In this document: piece after piece, positions 34,494 to 42,341 of the stretch
Numbering within the stretch: position 1 is the stretch's first letter
How the letters are laid out: each line of letters opens with the position of its first letter
From: Sphingomonas sp. HITSZ_GF
Lineage (GTDB): Bacteria; Pseudomonadota; Alphaproteobacteria; Sphingomonadales; Sphingomonadaceae
Length of the DNA: 64,000 nucleotides
Assembly (NCBI RefSeq): GCF_029543155.1
Contig: NZ_JARQXA010000001.1
Coordinates: 434,001-498,000, forward strand
Direction of reading: 5' to 3'
The notes under the pieces: model-generated
Told to the model about the DNA's origin: nothing
Database searches by the model: none
Seen by the model: the letters and a program-made list of their open reading frames with translations, nothing else
Program-made: the position numbers and the translations under genes

Positions 34494-36485
34494 ATGTCTG
34501 AAGATTTCACAGTCATCGAAAGCACCAACAGCGCGAATGCAGACGCGGCTCCGGTGTTCGTCCTCAGCTTTCGCCAGCGCGACGAAGTCGCGGCGGCGGC
34601 AGCGGGCGGCGGCTGGCGCGTGGTGGCGGCGCGGCGTTCGGATGCGCTCGAACGGCGCTTCCTGGCGAGCGGTGCCGCAGTCGCGGTGATCGACGCGCGC
34701 GGCGCGCTTTCCGAGGGAATGGACGCCGCCAAGGTGCTGGGCCCGACGATCGAGGGACATGGCGCGGCGATGCTGATCCTCGTCTCGCAGAGCGACACGG
34801 TGCACATGCGCCATTTCTTCGACGCAGGCGCGACGCATTTCCTGTCGAGCCCGATGTCCTCCGCGGCGATGGCGCATGCGATCCGCTTCGCCCAGCGCCA
34901 TGTCGAGCGGCTGGCCGGCTGGAACGGGCAGGAGAAGGGGCCGCCCGAGCCGCTGGGCTGGCGCTTCGATCCGGCGATGCGATCGCTGCAGCTCACCCCG
35001 GCGCTGGCCGGCCTGCTCGGCTTGCCCGAGGCGCCGGGCACGCGGGCCTTTTTCGCCCGGCTCGATTCGGCGGATCGCGGGCTGGCGCGCAGCGCGCTGC
35101 GCCGGCTCAATGCCGAGACGCCGTCGACTGCCTTCGCCCACGACCTGACCGGGGTGGGACGGGTGGTGCAGCATCTGCAATATGATGCGCAGACCAACCG
35201 CCTCCATGCACTCGTCGAGGCGCTGGGCGTCGCGCCCGACGCCAATGCCGCGGTGCGCGACGCGCTGACCGGCGCGCGCGACGGGCCAAGCGCGCGCCGC
35301 TGGATCGACCGGCGGCTGGCCGAGGGCGGCGCGATCGGGATCGTGCTGATCGGGCTGACGCGATTCGAGACCGTGAACACCGCCTATGGCCGGGCCGCGG
35401 GCGACGAGCTGCTGCGCAGCGTCTCGCGCCGCGTCGGCGAAGTGGCGCGGGACCTGCTGGGCAAGGGGGCGATCATCGCGCGGATCGGTGGATCGGAATT
35501 CCTGGTCGCCAGTGACGACGCCGACGCCGCGAAGATCGCCACCGCGGCGGCCCGCCTGGAAGATGCGCTGGCGCGGCCCTTCGTCGCGGGCGGCGACATC
35601 GCGCCGCTCGGCGCACGACTGGTGACGGGGGCGAGCCAGCCGGGGGACAATGCCGCGGGGCTGCTCCGCCGGGCGAGCGAGGCGCTGCTGGGCGACGTGC
35701 CGCTCGAAAAGGGTGCGCCGCCAGTCGACGTGCTGGTCGACAGCCTGCACCGGGCGCTGGAACGCAGCGAGATCGGCGTGCTGTTCCAGCCGCAGGTGTC
35801 GATCGCGACCGGGCAGATCATCGGCGTCGAGGCGCTGGCGCGCTGGAACCATCCCGAGTTCGGCGAGCTGGGTGCCGAGACGCTGTTCGCCGCGGCCGAG
35901 CGCGCCGGGCTCGATGCGACCTTGTCCGATCATGTGCAGCGCCGTGCGCTGGCGGCCGCGTCCAACTGGCCGATGTCCCTCAGCAAGCTCCGGCTCTCGA
36001 TCAACGTCACTGCGGCGGATGTTGCCCGACCGGGCTTTGTCGACGCGCTGCTCGGCCGGATCGACACGAGCAACTTCCCCCGCACCCGGCTGACGGTGGA
36101 GATCACCGAGAGCGGCATCATGTCGGATCTGGGCGAGGCCGCGCGGCTGCTCACCATGCTGCGCGCCGCGGGCTGCCGGGTGGCGATCGACGATTTCGGC
36201 ACCGGCTATTCGAGCCTTGCCTATCTGAAGGCGCTGCCGCTCGACTATCTGAAGATCGACAAGAAGCTTTCGCAGGACATCACCGGATCGCACCGCGACC
36301 GCGTGGTGGTGCGCGGGGTGATCGACATGGCGCGCTCGCTCGGCCTGTCCGTGGTCGCCGAAGGCGTGGAGACGACCGAGCAGCTCGACCTGCTGGCCAA
36401 GGAAGGCTGCCAGTATTTCCAGGGCTTCCTCTGCTCGGCGCCGGTCGACGTGCCGGCGCTTGCCCAGCTGGTGAGCCGCGCATGA
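34494..36485 (+). CDS. EAL-domain c-di-GMP phosphodiesterase with degenerate GGDEF
   Basis: 663-residue protein. The N-terminal third has a receiver-like fold without the usual acidic pocket, followed by a PAS-like region. The GGDEF domain reads IARIGGSEFLV (GGSEF, residues 332-336), so cyclase activity is doubtful. The EAL domain looks complete: GVEALARWNHPE (EAL at 446-448), LSINVTA, VEITES, IDDFGTGYSSLAYLK, LKIDKKL, VAEGVET and YFQGF. It should hydrolyse c-di-GMP, possibly with GTP sensing by the GGSEF part. No TM segment is seen. The next gene overlaps its stop (ATGA). Confidence 0.9.
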   Translation: MSEDFTVIESTNSANADAAPVFVLSFRQRDEVAAAAAGGGWRVVAARRSDALERRFLASGAAVAVIDARGALSEGMDAAKVLGPTIEGHGAAMLILVSQSDTVHMRHFFDAGATHFLSSPMSSAAMAHAIRFAQRHVERLAGWNGQEKGPPEPLGWRFDPAMRSLQLTPALAGLLGLPEAPGTRAFFARLDSADRGLARSALRRLNAETPSTAFAHDLTGVGRVVQHLQYDAQTNRLHALVEALGVAPDANAAVRDALTGARDGPSARRWIDRRLAEGGAIGIVLIGLTRFETVNTAYGRAAGDELLRSVSRRVGEVARDLLGKGAIIARIGGSEFLVASDDADAAKIATAAARLEDALARPFVAGGDIAPLGARLVTGASQPGDNAAGLLRRASEALLGDVPLEKGAPPVDVLVDSLHRALERSEIGVLFQPQVSIATGQIIGVEALARWNHPEFGELGAETLFAAAERAGLDATLSDHVQRRALAAASNWPMSLSKLRLSINVTAADVARPGFVDALLGRIDTSNFPRTRLTVEITESGIMSDLGEAARLLTMLRAAGCRVAIDDFGTGYSSLAYLKALPLDYLKIDKKLSQDITGSHRDRVVVRGVIDMARSLGLSVVAEGVETTEQLDLLAKEGCQYFQGFLCSAPVDVPALAQLVSRA

Positions 36486-36862
36486 GCGACCCGCGTGACG
36501 TGAGCGGCGTGTGGTATGGCCGCTATGTCAGTGCCTCCGGCAGGCAGGACAGCGGCTTCATCGCGATGTTCGAAGAAGCGGGGGGTGTCTTTTCCGGCAG
36601 CATCAGCGAGCCGGACGAAGGCGGCGGGGTGCGCCGCGCCACGGTCGCCGGGCGGCGAAACGGCTCGCAGATTCAGTTCGTGAAGCAGTATCACGGCCGC
36701 TGGAAGCATGCCGTCTTCTACGAAGGCAGCCTGGACGATCAGGGCACCCAGGCGAGCGGCAACTGGACGGTCGAGACGGTGCATGGCGGTTTCGACATGC
36801 AGCGCGAGAAGTTCACGATCGAGGAACTCGAAGACGAGATCGAGGCACGGCTGGAGCTTTAG
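36482..36862 (+). CDS. small conserved-looking protein coupled to the EAL gene
   Basis: 126-residue cytoplasmic protein with no signal peptide. VSGVWYGRYVS and GFIAMFEEAGGVFSGSISEP followed by FVKQYHGRWKHAVFYEGSL suggest an all-beta, lipocalin-like barrel, ending in an acidic helix (EELEDEIEARLEL). I do not recognise a named family. ATG overlaps the stop of the EAL-protein gene (ATGA), so the two are likely made together and may interact. Function is unknown. Confidence 0.75.
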   Translation: MSDPRDVSGVWYGRYVSASGRQDSGFIAMFEEAGGVFSGSISEPDEGGGVRRATVAGRRNGSQIQFVKQYHGRWKHAVFYEGSLDDQGTQASGNWTVETVHGGFDMQREKFTIEELEDEIEARLEL

Positions 36863-36883
36863 GGCTTTGCGAACAAATCTCCG

Positions 36884-37017
36884 TCATCCCCGCGAAGGCG
36901 GGGATCCAGAGCCAAATGTGGAAACGCGCTCGGCAAGCGCGCGTGGCTCCGGCCGCTATTCAGCTCGATTGCTTTGCTATCCCGAACCACCCTGGATCCC
37001 CGCCTTCGCGGGGATGA
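36884..37017. repeat. REP-like inverted repeat
   Basis: Perfect 26-base arms, TCATCCCCGCGAAGGCGGGG... at 36884-36909 and its complement at 36992-37017, same subtype as the palindrome just before addA. The 82-base spacer shows no other feature. Three degenerate 17-19-base units related to GGGGCGCGGGATGACGA follow at 37023-37077. Confidence 0.88.
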
Positions 37018-37087
37018 AGACAGGGGCGCGGGATGACGAGGGGCGCGCGGGATGACGAGAAGGGTGCGCGGATGATGGGCAGGGGAG

Positions 37088-37639
37088 CTAGGCCGGATCG
37101 GCGCCCCGGCCTTCGGTGACGCGGCCGAGCGTGACCCCGGCATAGCGCGCCAGGCTGGCGAGCAGCGCGGAGGCGCCGGGATCGATCGTCCCCGACTTCG
37201 CCCAATAGGCGCCCATCGCCATGCTGGGTCCCATCAACCCGATCGGATACATCGCCATGCTGCGCACGAAGGTGGGTTCATAGGCGTCGATCGGCACGCG
37301 CGGATCGTCATAGATGTCGGGGATGTGAATCGGCCGCGCTTCGAGGATGGCGAGCCCGGAGATGCAATTCTCGATCGGGAAGTCCGCCCCGGCCCAGAGC
37401 GGCGTCAGTGCATCCTCGGCGATATAGGCGACGCGGTTGCCCTGGCGGCGGATAACGGTGATGCCGTCGGCGCGCGCGATCGTACGCGCGCATACGCGCA
37501 GGATGTCGATGATCTCCTCGATCGAGCCGGCACGCGACAGGCGCGCCATCGCTTCGGTCAACAGCCGGCGCTGCTCGAAACTATCCGGCTGATCCAAGCG
37601 CTGCTCCCCGCGCGCAGACCCCTTGAGAGTCCCGCCCAT
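37088..37639 (-). CDS. GAF-domain protein
   Basis: 183-residue cytoplasmic protein. Residues about 30-175 have the GAF pattern seen in sensor kinases: LTEAMARLSRAGSIEEIIDI, an R-x-D-G-I-T-V strand, FPIENCISG and ARPIHIPDIYDDPRVP. There is no output domain, so it is a stand-alone GAF module of unknown ligand. ATG at 37639 is chosen near a GTGGA sequence; the frame remains open upstream but becomes Lys/Asn-rich without family features. It converges on the EAL-protein pair across a repeat. Confidence 0.75.
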   Translation of the reverse strand: MGGTLKGSARGEQRLDQPDSFEQRRLLTEAMARLSRAGSIEEIIDILRVCARTIARADGITVIRRQGNRVAYIAEDALTPLWAGADFPIENCISGLAILEARPIHIPDIYDDPRVPIDAYEPTFVRSMAMYPIGLMGPSMAMGAYWAKSGTIDPGASALLASLARYAGVTLGRVTEGRGADPA

Positions 37640-38049
37640 TTCCACAACATCCGTCACGGCCAGATACGCAGCCTTGCTCTTGTTATTACAACAGGAAATG
37701 GCGCCAGATCGGTGATGCAAAAACGCCCGGGACGACTCAAGATCGCCCGTGCTCCTCTACGCACTGCGACCATGGGCATCACGCCGATCAGGAACATTTC
37801 TGCGGATATCCTGAACCCGATCGCTTTTTCGGCAATTACGCAAAAATACCGGGGACGCCGTTAACCCCGAAATCCGGGGGCGGGCAGCCTGAGCCCGTTG
37901 CTCCCCGGCGAAAGTCGGGGTCCAGTTGCAATTTCGTTCGTGAGGTACGCGCGCCCAACCGGCTGCGCCGAGACTGGACCCCGGCGTTCGCCGGGGAACA
38001 GAAATCGGTGAATGTCGATACAGCCTGGTTCAATTCGGAGCCTGCTATC
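37640..38049. other. 410-base gap between the GAF gene and mfd
   Basis: No credible gene. The GAF-gene promoter should lie here. A/T-richer segments occur around 37675-37695 and 37785-37850. A REP-like palindrome fills 37902-37997. A small CCCCGAAATCCGGGG hairpin sits at 37865-37879. Confidence 0.6.
37902..37997. repeat. REP-like inverted repeat downstream of mfd
   Basis: TCCCCGGCGAAAGTCGGGGT followed by CCAG is matched in reverse by CTGGACCCCGGCGTTCGCCG and GGGA. The GTTCCCC-type subtype, like unit 2 in the addB-addA gap. It lies about 53 bases after the mfd stop. Confidence 0.83.
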
Positions 38050-41000
38050 TCAGCCCGCTGCCTTGGCAAGCCCGCGGGAGAGCTGGAGCGCGCCGTTCAG
38101 CCGGGCCTGTGGCGTGGCCCAGGCGCGGGTGATCACCAGCTTCATGTCCGGGCGAAGCTTCGCGGTGCCTTCCAGCTTGTCGACATAGGCGAGCAGCCCT
38201 TCGACGTTCGGGAACTTGTCGTCGTGGAAGCTGACCAGCGCCCCCTTGGGGCCGACATCCAGCTTGGCGATGCACGCCTTCTTGGCGTTGAGCTTGGCCT
38301 CGATCAGGGTGATCAGATTCTCGGTCGCCTCGGGCAGCTTGCCGAACCGGTCGATCAGCTCGGCGGCGAAGGCTTCGATGCCGCGGCGGTCCTCAACTTC
38401 GTTGAGGCGGCGATAGAGGCCCATGCGCAGGTCGAGATCGGGGACATAGTCCTCCGGGATCATGATCGGCGCATCGACGGTGATCTGGGGCGACAGGTCG
38501 CGCGGGCGCTCGTCGCGCAGGCCGCCAGCCTTGGCGTCGAGGATCGCTTCCTCGAGCATCGACTGGTAGAGTTCGTAGCCGACTTCCTTGATGTGGCCCG
38601 ACTGCTCGTCGCCCAGCAGATTGCCGGCACCGCGGATGTCGAGGTCGTGCGACGCGAGCTGGAAGCCGGCGCCGAGCGATTCGAGATCGGACAGCACCTT
38701 GAGCCGCTTCTCCGCCGCATCGGTCATCAGCCGCTGAGCCGGCGTGGTCATATAGGCATAGGCGCGGGTCTTGGAGCGCCCGACGCGGCCGCGCAGCTGG
38801 TAGAGCTGGGCGAGGCCGAACTTGTCCGCCCGGTTGATGATCAGCGTGTTGGCCGAAGGGATGTCGATGCCGGACTCGATGATCGTCGTCGAGACGAGCA
38901 GGTCGTATTTGCGATCGTAGAAGGCGGACATCCGCTCCTCGACCTCGGTCGGCGTCATCTGGCCGTGCGCGACGACATAGGAGATCTCGGGCACGTCGTT
39001 GCGGAGGAACTCCTCGATCTCGGGCAAGTCCGAGATGCGCGGCGTAACGAAATAGGCCTGGCCGCCGCGATAATGTTCCCGAAGGAGAGCCTCGCGCAGG
39101 ACGACCGGGTCCCAGGGCATCACATAGGTGCGCACCGCGAGGCGATCGACCGGCGGGGTCTGGATCACGCTCAGCTCGCGCAGGCCCGACATCGCCATCT
39201 GGAGGGTGCGCGGGATCGGGGTGGCGGTGAGGGTGAGGACATGGACGTCCGCCTTCATCGCCTTGAGCCGCTCCTTGTGGGTGACGCCGAAGCGCTGTTC
39301 CTCGTCGACGATGACGAGGCCGAGGCGCTTGAACTCGACGCCCTTGGCGAGGACCGCATGCGTGCCGACGACGATGTCGATCGTGCCGTCGGCGGCGCCG
39401 TCCTTCGTTGCCTTCATCTCGGCGGCGCCGACGAGGCGCGAGAGGCGGCCGACCTTGATCGGGAACCCTTCGAAACGCTGGGTGAAGTTGTTGAAGTGCT
39501 GGCGGGCGAGCAGGGTGGTCGGGCAGACCACCGCGACCTGCATCCCGGCCATCGCCGCGACGAAGGCGGCACGCAGCGCGACCTCGGTCTTGCCGAAGCC
39601 GACATCGCCGACGATGAGCCGGTCCATCGGGCGGCCCGCGGCGAGATCCTCGAGCACGTCGCCGATCGCGCGGTCCTGATCGTCGGTTTCCTCATAGGGG
39701 AAGCGATCGACAAAGGCGGGGTAGCCGCCCGCATCGGGCTCGGCGATTTCGGCGGGGCGAGTGGCGCGCTTGGCCGCGGTGGCGATGAGCTCGCCCGCGA
39801 TCTCGCGGATCCGCTCCTTCATCCGGCTCTTGCGCCGCTGCCACGCCTCGCCGCCCAGCCGGTCGAGCGCGGCACCTTCCTCGCCCGCGCCGTAGCGGCT
39901 CAGGACCTCGAGATTCTCGACGGGGACGTAGAGCTTGTCGCCACCGGCATAGCTGAGCGCGACGCAGTCGTGCGGCGCCTTCTGCACCGGAATCTGGGTG
40001 AGCCCCTCGTACCGGCCGATGCCGTGATCGACATGGACGACCAGGTCGCCCGGCGAGAGCGTCGCCAGTTCGTTGAGGAACGCGTCGGTCGACTTGCGGC
40101 GCTTGGCGCGGCGGACCAGGCGATCGCCGAGCATGTCCTGCTCTGTGAGCACGGCGACGTCGGGCGCGGAGAAGCCGTGATCGAGCGGCAGCACGATCAT
40201 CGCGACGGCGCTGTCGGCGATGCCCATGGCCTCGTGCCAGCTCTCCGCCTTGCGCGCGGTCTTGAGCCCGTGATCGGCGAGCAACCCGGTCAGCCGCTCG
40301 CGCGCACCGCCCGAATAGCTGGCGAGGATCGGCTTCTTGCCCGCCTTGCGGAACTTGGCGATGTGCTCGACCACGGCTTCATAGACGTTGGTGTTCGCCG
40401 CGCGCTCGGGTGCGAAGTCGCGCGGGCCATCGACGTTGAAGTCGAGCACCGTTGCGCTTTCGGGCTCGTGGAAGGGCGTGGCGGTGTGGGCGGGCCAGTC
40501 GGCCAGCCGCTTCTCCCACTCGCTCGCCACCAGATAGAGCGCATCGGCGGCGAGCGGGCGATAGCTGCCCGGATCGGCCGACTGGGCACGGACGCGGTTC
40601 GACTGATAGTCCGCGATCGCCTCGAAGCGGGCCTCGGCGGCGCCGGCATCGCCCGCGTCGCGGATCAGGATCGCGTCGTCGGGGAGATGTTCGAACAGCG
40701 TTTCGAGGCGATCCTCGAACAAGGGCAGCCAATGCTCCATGCCGGCGAGGCGGCGGCCGTCGCTGATCGCCTGGTAGAGCGGATCGCCGGTGGCGGTGGC
40801 GCCGAACTTCTCACGATACCGGGTGCGGAAGCGCTTGACCGACTCCTCGTCGAGCAGCGCTTCGGAGGCGGGGAGCAGGGTGAAGCCGTCGATCCGGCCG
40901 GTGGTGCGCTGGTCGGCGGGATCGAAGGTGCGGACGGATTCGATCTCGTCTCCAAAGAAATCGAGACGCAGCGCCTGCTCGGCGCCACTTGGGAACAGAT

Positions 41001-41505
41001 CGACCAGGCCGCCGCGCACCGCGAACTCGCCGGCATCGTTGACCGTGTCGACGCGGACATAGCCGTTGGCCTGGAGCAGGGTGGAGAGCCGGTTGAGGCT
41101 GATCCGCTCGTTCGGCGCCAGCCGGGCGACGAGCTGGCGGATGCGGAAGGGCGTGAGGGTGCGCTGGGTGGCGGCGTTGACCGTGGTGACCAGCAGGCGC
41201 GGCTTGTCGCCGGGCGCCTGGAGCGCGTGCAGCGTGGCGAGCCGCTCGGCCATGACGCGCAGCGTGGGGCTGGCGCGGTCATAGGGAAGGCAGTCCCAGG
41301 CGGGGAAGCTCAGGACCTCGAGCTCGGGCGCGAAATAGGGCGCGGTCCCGGCCACCGCGCGCATCGCCGCCTCGTCGGGCGCGACGAACACCGCCATCCG
41401 CCCGGTGCGCGCCAGATCGGCGAGCATCCAGGGAAGGAAGCCGGCGGGGGCGCCCGACAGGGTGAGGGGCTTTTGGGCGGAGAGGATGGTCTTGAGGTCG
41501 GGCAT
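38050..41505 (-). CDS. mfd: transcription-repair coupling factor Mfd
   Basis: 1151-residue Mfd, which removes RNA polymerase stalled at DNA lesions and recruits UvrA. The N-terminal UvrB-like module (FAVRGGLVDLFPSG) is followed by the RNA-polymerase-binding region (LVVHVDHGIGRYEGL) and the translocase: GDVGFGKTEVALRAAF, VIVDEEQRFGVTHKERLK, TATPIPRTLQMAMSG, and QLRGRVGRSKTRAYAY. The C-terminal domain is present. ATG at 41505 begins MPDLKTILSAQKPL. A hairpin pair and sdhE lie upstream on the same strand. Confidence 0.97.
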   Translation of the reverse strand: MPDLKTILSAQKPLTLSGAPAGFLPWMLADLARTGRMAVFVAPDEAAMRAVAGTAPYFAPELEVLSFPAWDCLPYDRASPTLRVMAERLATLHALQAPGDKPRLLVTTVNAATQRTLTPFRIRQLVARLAPNERISLNRLSTLLQANGYVRVDTVNDAGEFAVRGGLVDLFPSGAEQALRLDFFGDEIESVRTFDPADQRTTGRIDGFTLLPASEALLDEESVKRFRTRYREKFGATATGDPLYQAISDGRRLAGMEHWLPLFEDRLETLFEHLPDDAILIRDAGDAGAAEARFEAIADYQSNRVRAQSADPGSYRPLAADALYLVASEWEKRLADWPAHTATPFHEPESATVLDFNVDGPRDFAPERAANTNVYEAVVEHIAKFRKAGKKPILASYSGGARERLTGLLADHGLKTARKAESWHEAMGIADSAVAMIVLPLDHGFSAPDVAVLTEQDMLGDRLVRRAKRRKSTDAFLNELATLSPGDLVVHVDHGIGRYEGLTQIPVQKAPHDCVALSYAGGDKLYVPVENLEVLSRYGAGEEGAALDRLGGEAWQRRKSRMKERIREIAGELIATAAKRATRPAEIAEPDAGGYPAFVDRFPYEETDDQDRAIGDVLEDLAAGRPMDRLIVGDVGFGKTEVALRAAFVAAMAGMQVAVVCPTTLLARQHFNNFTQRFEGFPIKVGRLSRLVGAAEMKATKDGAADGTIDIVVGTHAVLAKGVEFKRLGLVIVDEEQRFGVTHKERLKAMKADVHVLTLTATPIPRTLQMAMSGLRELSVIQTPPVDRLAVRTYVMPWDPVVLREALLREHYRGGQAYFVTPRISDLPEIEEFLRNDVPEISYVVAHGQMTPTEVEERMSAFYDRKYDLLVSTTIIESGIDIPSANTLIINRADKFGLAQLYQLRGRVGRSKTRAYAYMTTPAQRLMTDAAEKRLKVLSDLESLGAGFQLASHDLDIRGAGNLLGDEQSGHIKEVGYELYQSMLEEAILDAKAGGLRDERPRDLSPQITVDAPIMIPEDYVPDLDLRMGLYRRLNEVEDRRGIEAFAAELIDRFGKLPEATENLITLIEAKLNAKKACIAKLDVGPKGALVSFHDDKFPNVEGLLAYVDKLEGTAKLRPDMKLVITRAWATPQARLNGALQLSRGLAKAAG

Positions 41506-41521
41506 CTTGGCTCAGCTAAAG

Positions 41522-41617
41522 CCCTCTCCCCATCGGGGAGAGGGTTGGGAGAGGGGCAGGAGAGGAGAGTGCGCCGCACTTCCCCTCTCCCCGGCCCTCT
41601 CCCCGTAGGGGAGAGGG
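41522..41617. repeat. two copies of a 23-base hairpin between sdhE and mfd
   Basis: CCCTCTCCCC-ATC-GGGGAGAGGG (41522-41544) and CCCTCTCCCC-GTA-GGGGAGAGGG (41595-41617) are identical except for the 3-base loop. Each is a perfect 10-bp stem. The spacer is also rich in GAGAGG/CCTCTC, so the whole can pair on a larger scale. Confidence 0.88.
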
Positions 41618-41619
41618 AG

Positions 41620-41886
41620 TTATCTGGAAATCGGCACGTAGTTCAGCGCCTTGAGGGCAGTCATCACGGTTCCGGCATAGCGCGGCGGCACGGGCGCGAC
41701 GCCCATCGCCCAGGCCATGATGTCGACGTCCTGCTCCTCGAGCAGTTCCTCGAACAGGTCCATCTCGGTCTCGCTCCAGCCGGCGCCGTGCTTGTCGAAA
41801 AAGCCGCCGATCAGCAGATCGGCCTCCTTCACGCCGCGGTGCCAGGCGCGGAAGCGCAGGCGCTTGAGACGGATTTCGCGGTCCAT
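41620..41886 (-). CDS. sdhE: succinate dehydrogenase assembly factor SdhE
   Basis: 88-residue SdhE/Sdh5-type protein, which promotes covalent FAD attachment to SdhA. The sequence LKRLRFRAWHRGVKEADLLIG carries the family's RGxxE-like motif (RGVKE), followed by FEELLEEQDVDIMAWAMG. The length is typical. ATG at 41886 is preferred over upstream in-frame starts because MDREIRLKRLRFRAWHRG is the usual beginning. It precedes mfd on the same strand, and recG lies divergently on the other side, a common arrangement. Confidence 0.9.
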   Translation of the reverse strand: MDREIRLKRLRFRAWHRGVKEADLLIGGFFDKHGAGWSETEMDLFEELLEEQDVDIMAWAMGVAPVPPRYAGTVMTALKALNYVPISR

Positions 41887-42068
41887 TCGGGTCCTCAACG
41901 GCAATTGGCCGGCAGCGCGAAAATGCGCAGTCGGCGGAGGGAAAATGTGCGCTCCAGATAGGTCGCCGGGCGCCGGAAAGCCAGCCCACAACTTAATCGC
42001 GCGAACACATCCGCTGCGCCCGCAATCTTCCTATGATGGAAGACAGTCTGCGTAGAGGTCGGCCAAAA

Positions 42069-42308
42069 ATGCGTTTCGTGATGCTGAAATCGATCAACGG
42101 CGATCCGATGCTGGTGAACATCGAGTCGGTGCGCACCGTCTCGACGATCAACATGGCCGGCGACGATGTCGGCGTGCTTTCCTTCGACGGTGCGCATGAA
42201 GTGGTGGTCGGCTCGTCGGTCAGCGAGGTCCATGCCGCGATCGAGGCCGCCGGCCAGGCCGTGGCGCCCGCGCGCAGCTTCGCCCCCGAACCGCTGCGCA
42301 CCCTCTAG
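42069..42308 (+). CDS. small protein of unknown function upstream of recG
   Basis: 79-residue cytoplasmic protein from the ATG at 42069. MRFVMLKSINGDPMLVNIES followed by VRTV and VLSFDGAHEVVVGSSVSEVH suggests a small beta-rich fold with a C-terminal helix; the pattern of 'value, setting of a default, residue check' resembles short regulatory proteins but I cannot name a family. An earlier in-frame ATG at 42033 would add MMEDSLRRGRPK. It lies 33 bases before recG in the same direction and is divergent from sdhE. Confidence 0.65.
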   Translation: MRFVMLKSINGDPMLVNIESVRTVSTINMAGDDVGVLSFDGAHEVVVGSSVSEVHAAIEAAGQAVAPARSFAPEPLRTL

Positions 42309-42341
42309 CGGCGCGCCGGAGCAGGGGCTAGTTCGGGCTGG

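Noticed and set aside
34494..36485. Active diguanylate cyclase
   Set aside because: The signature is GGSEF rather than GGDEF/GGEEF, so only the EAL activity is proposed.
37023..37077. Three degenerate GGGGCGCGGGATGACGA-like units as a regulatory array
   Set aside because: They are imperfect, lie at the 3' end of the GAF gene, and look like decayed REP-related sequence.
38008..41961. A 1317-codon open frame on the plus strand opposite mfd
   Set aside because: It is a shadow of mfd caused by high GC at third positions. Its translation is low-complexity Arg/Gly/Ala/His-rich with no family motif, while the minus-strand product is a complete Mfd.
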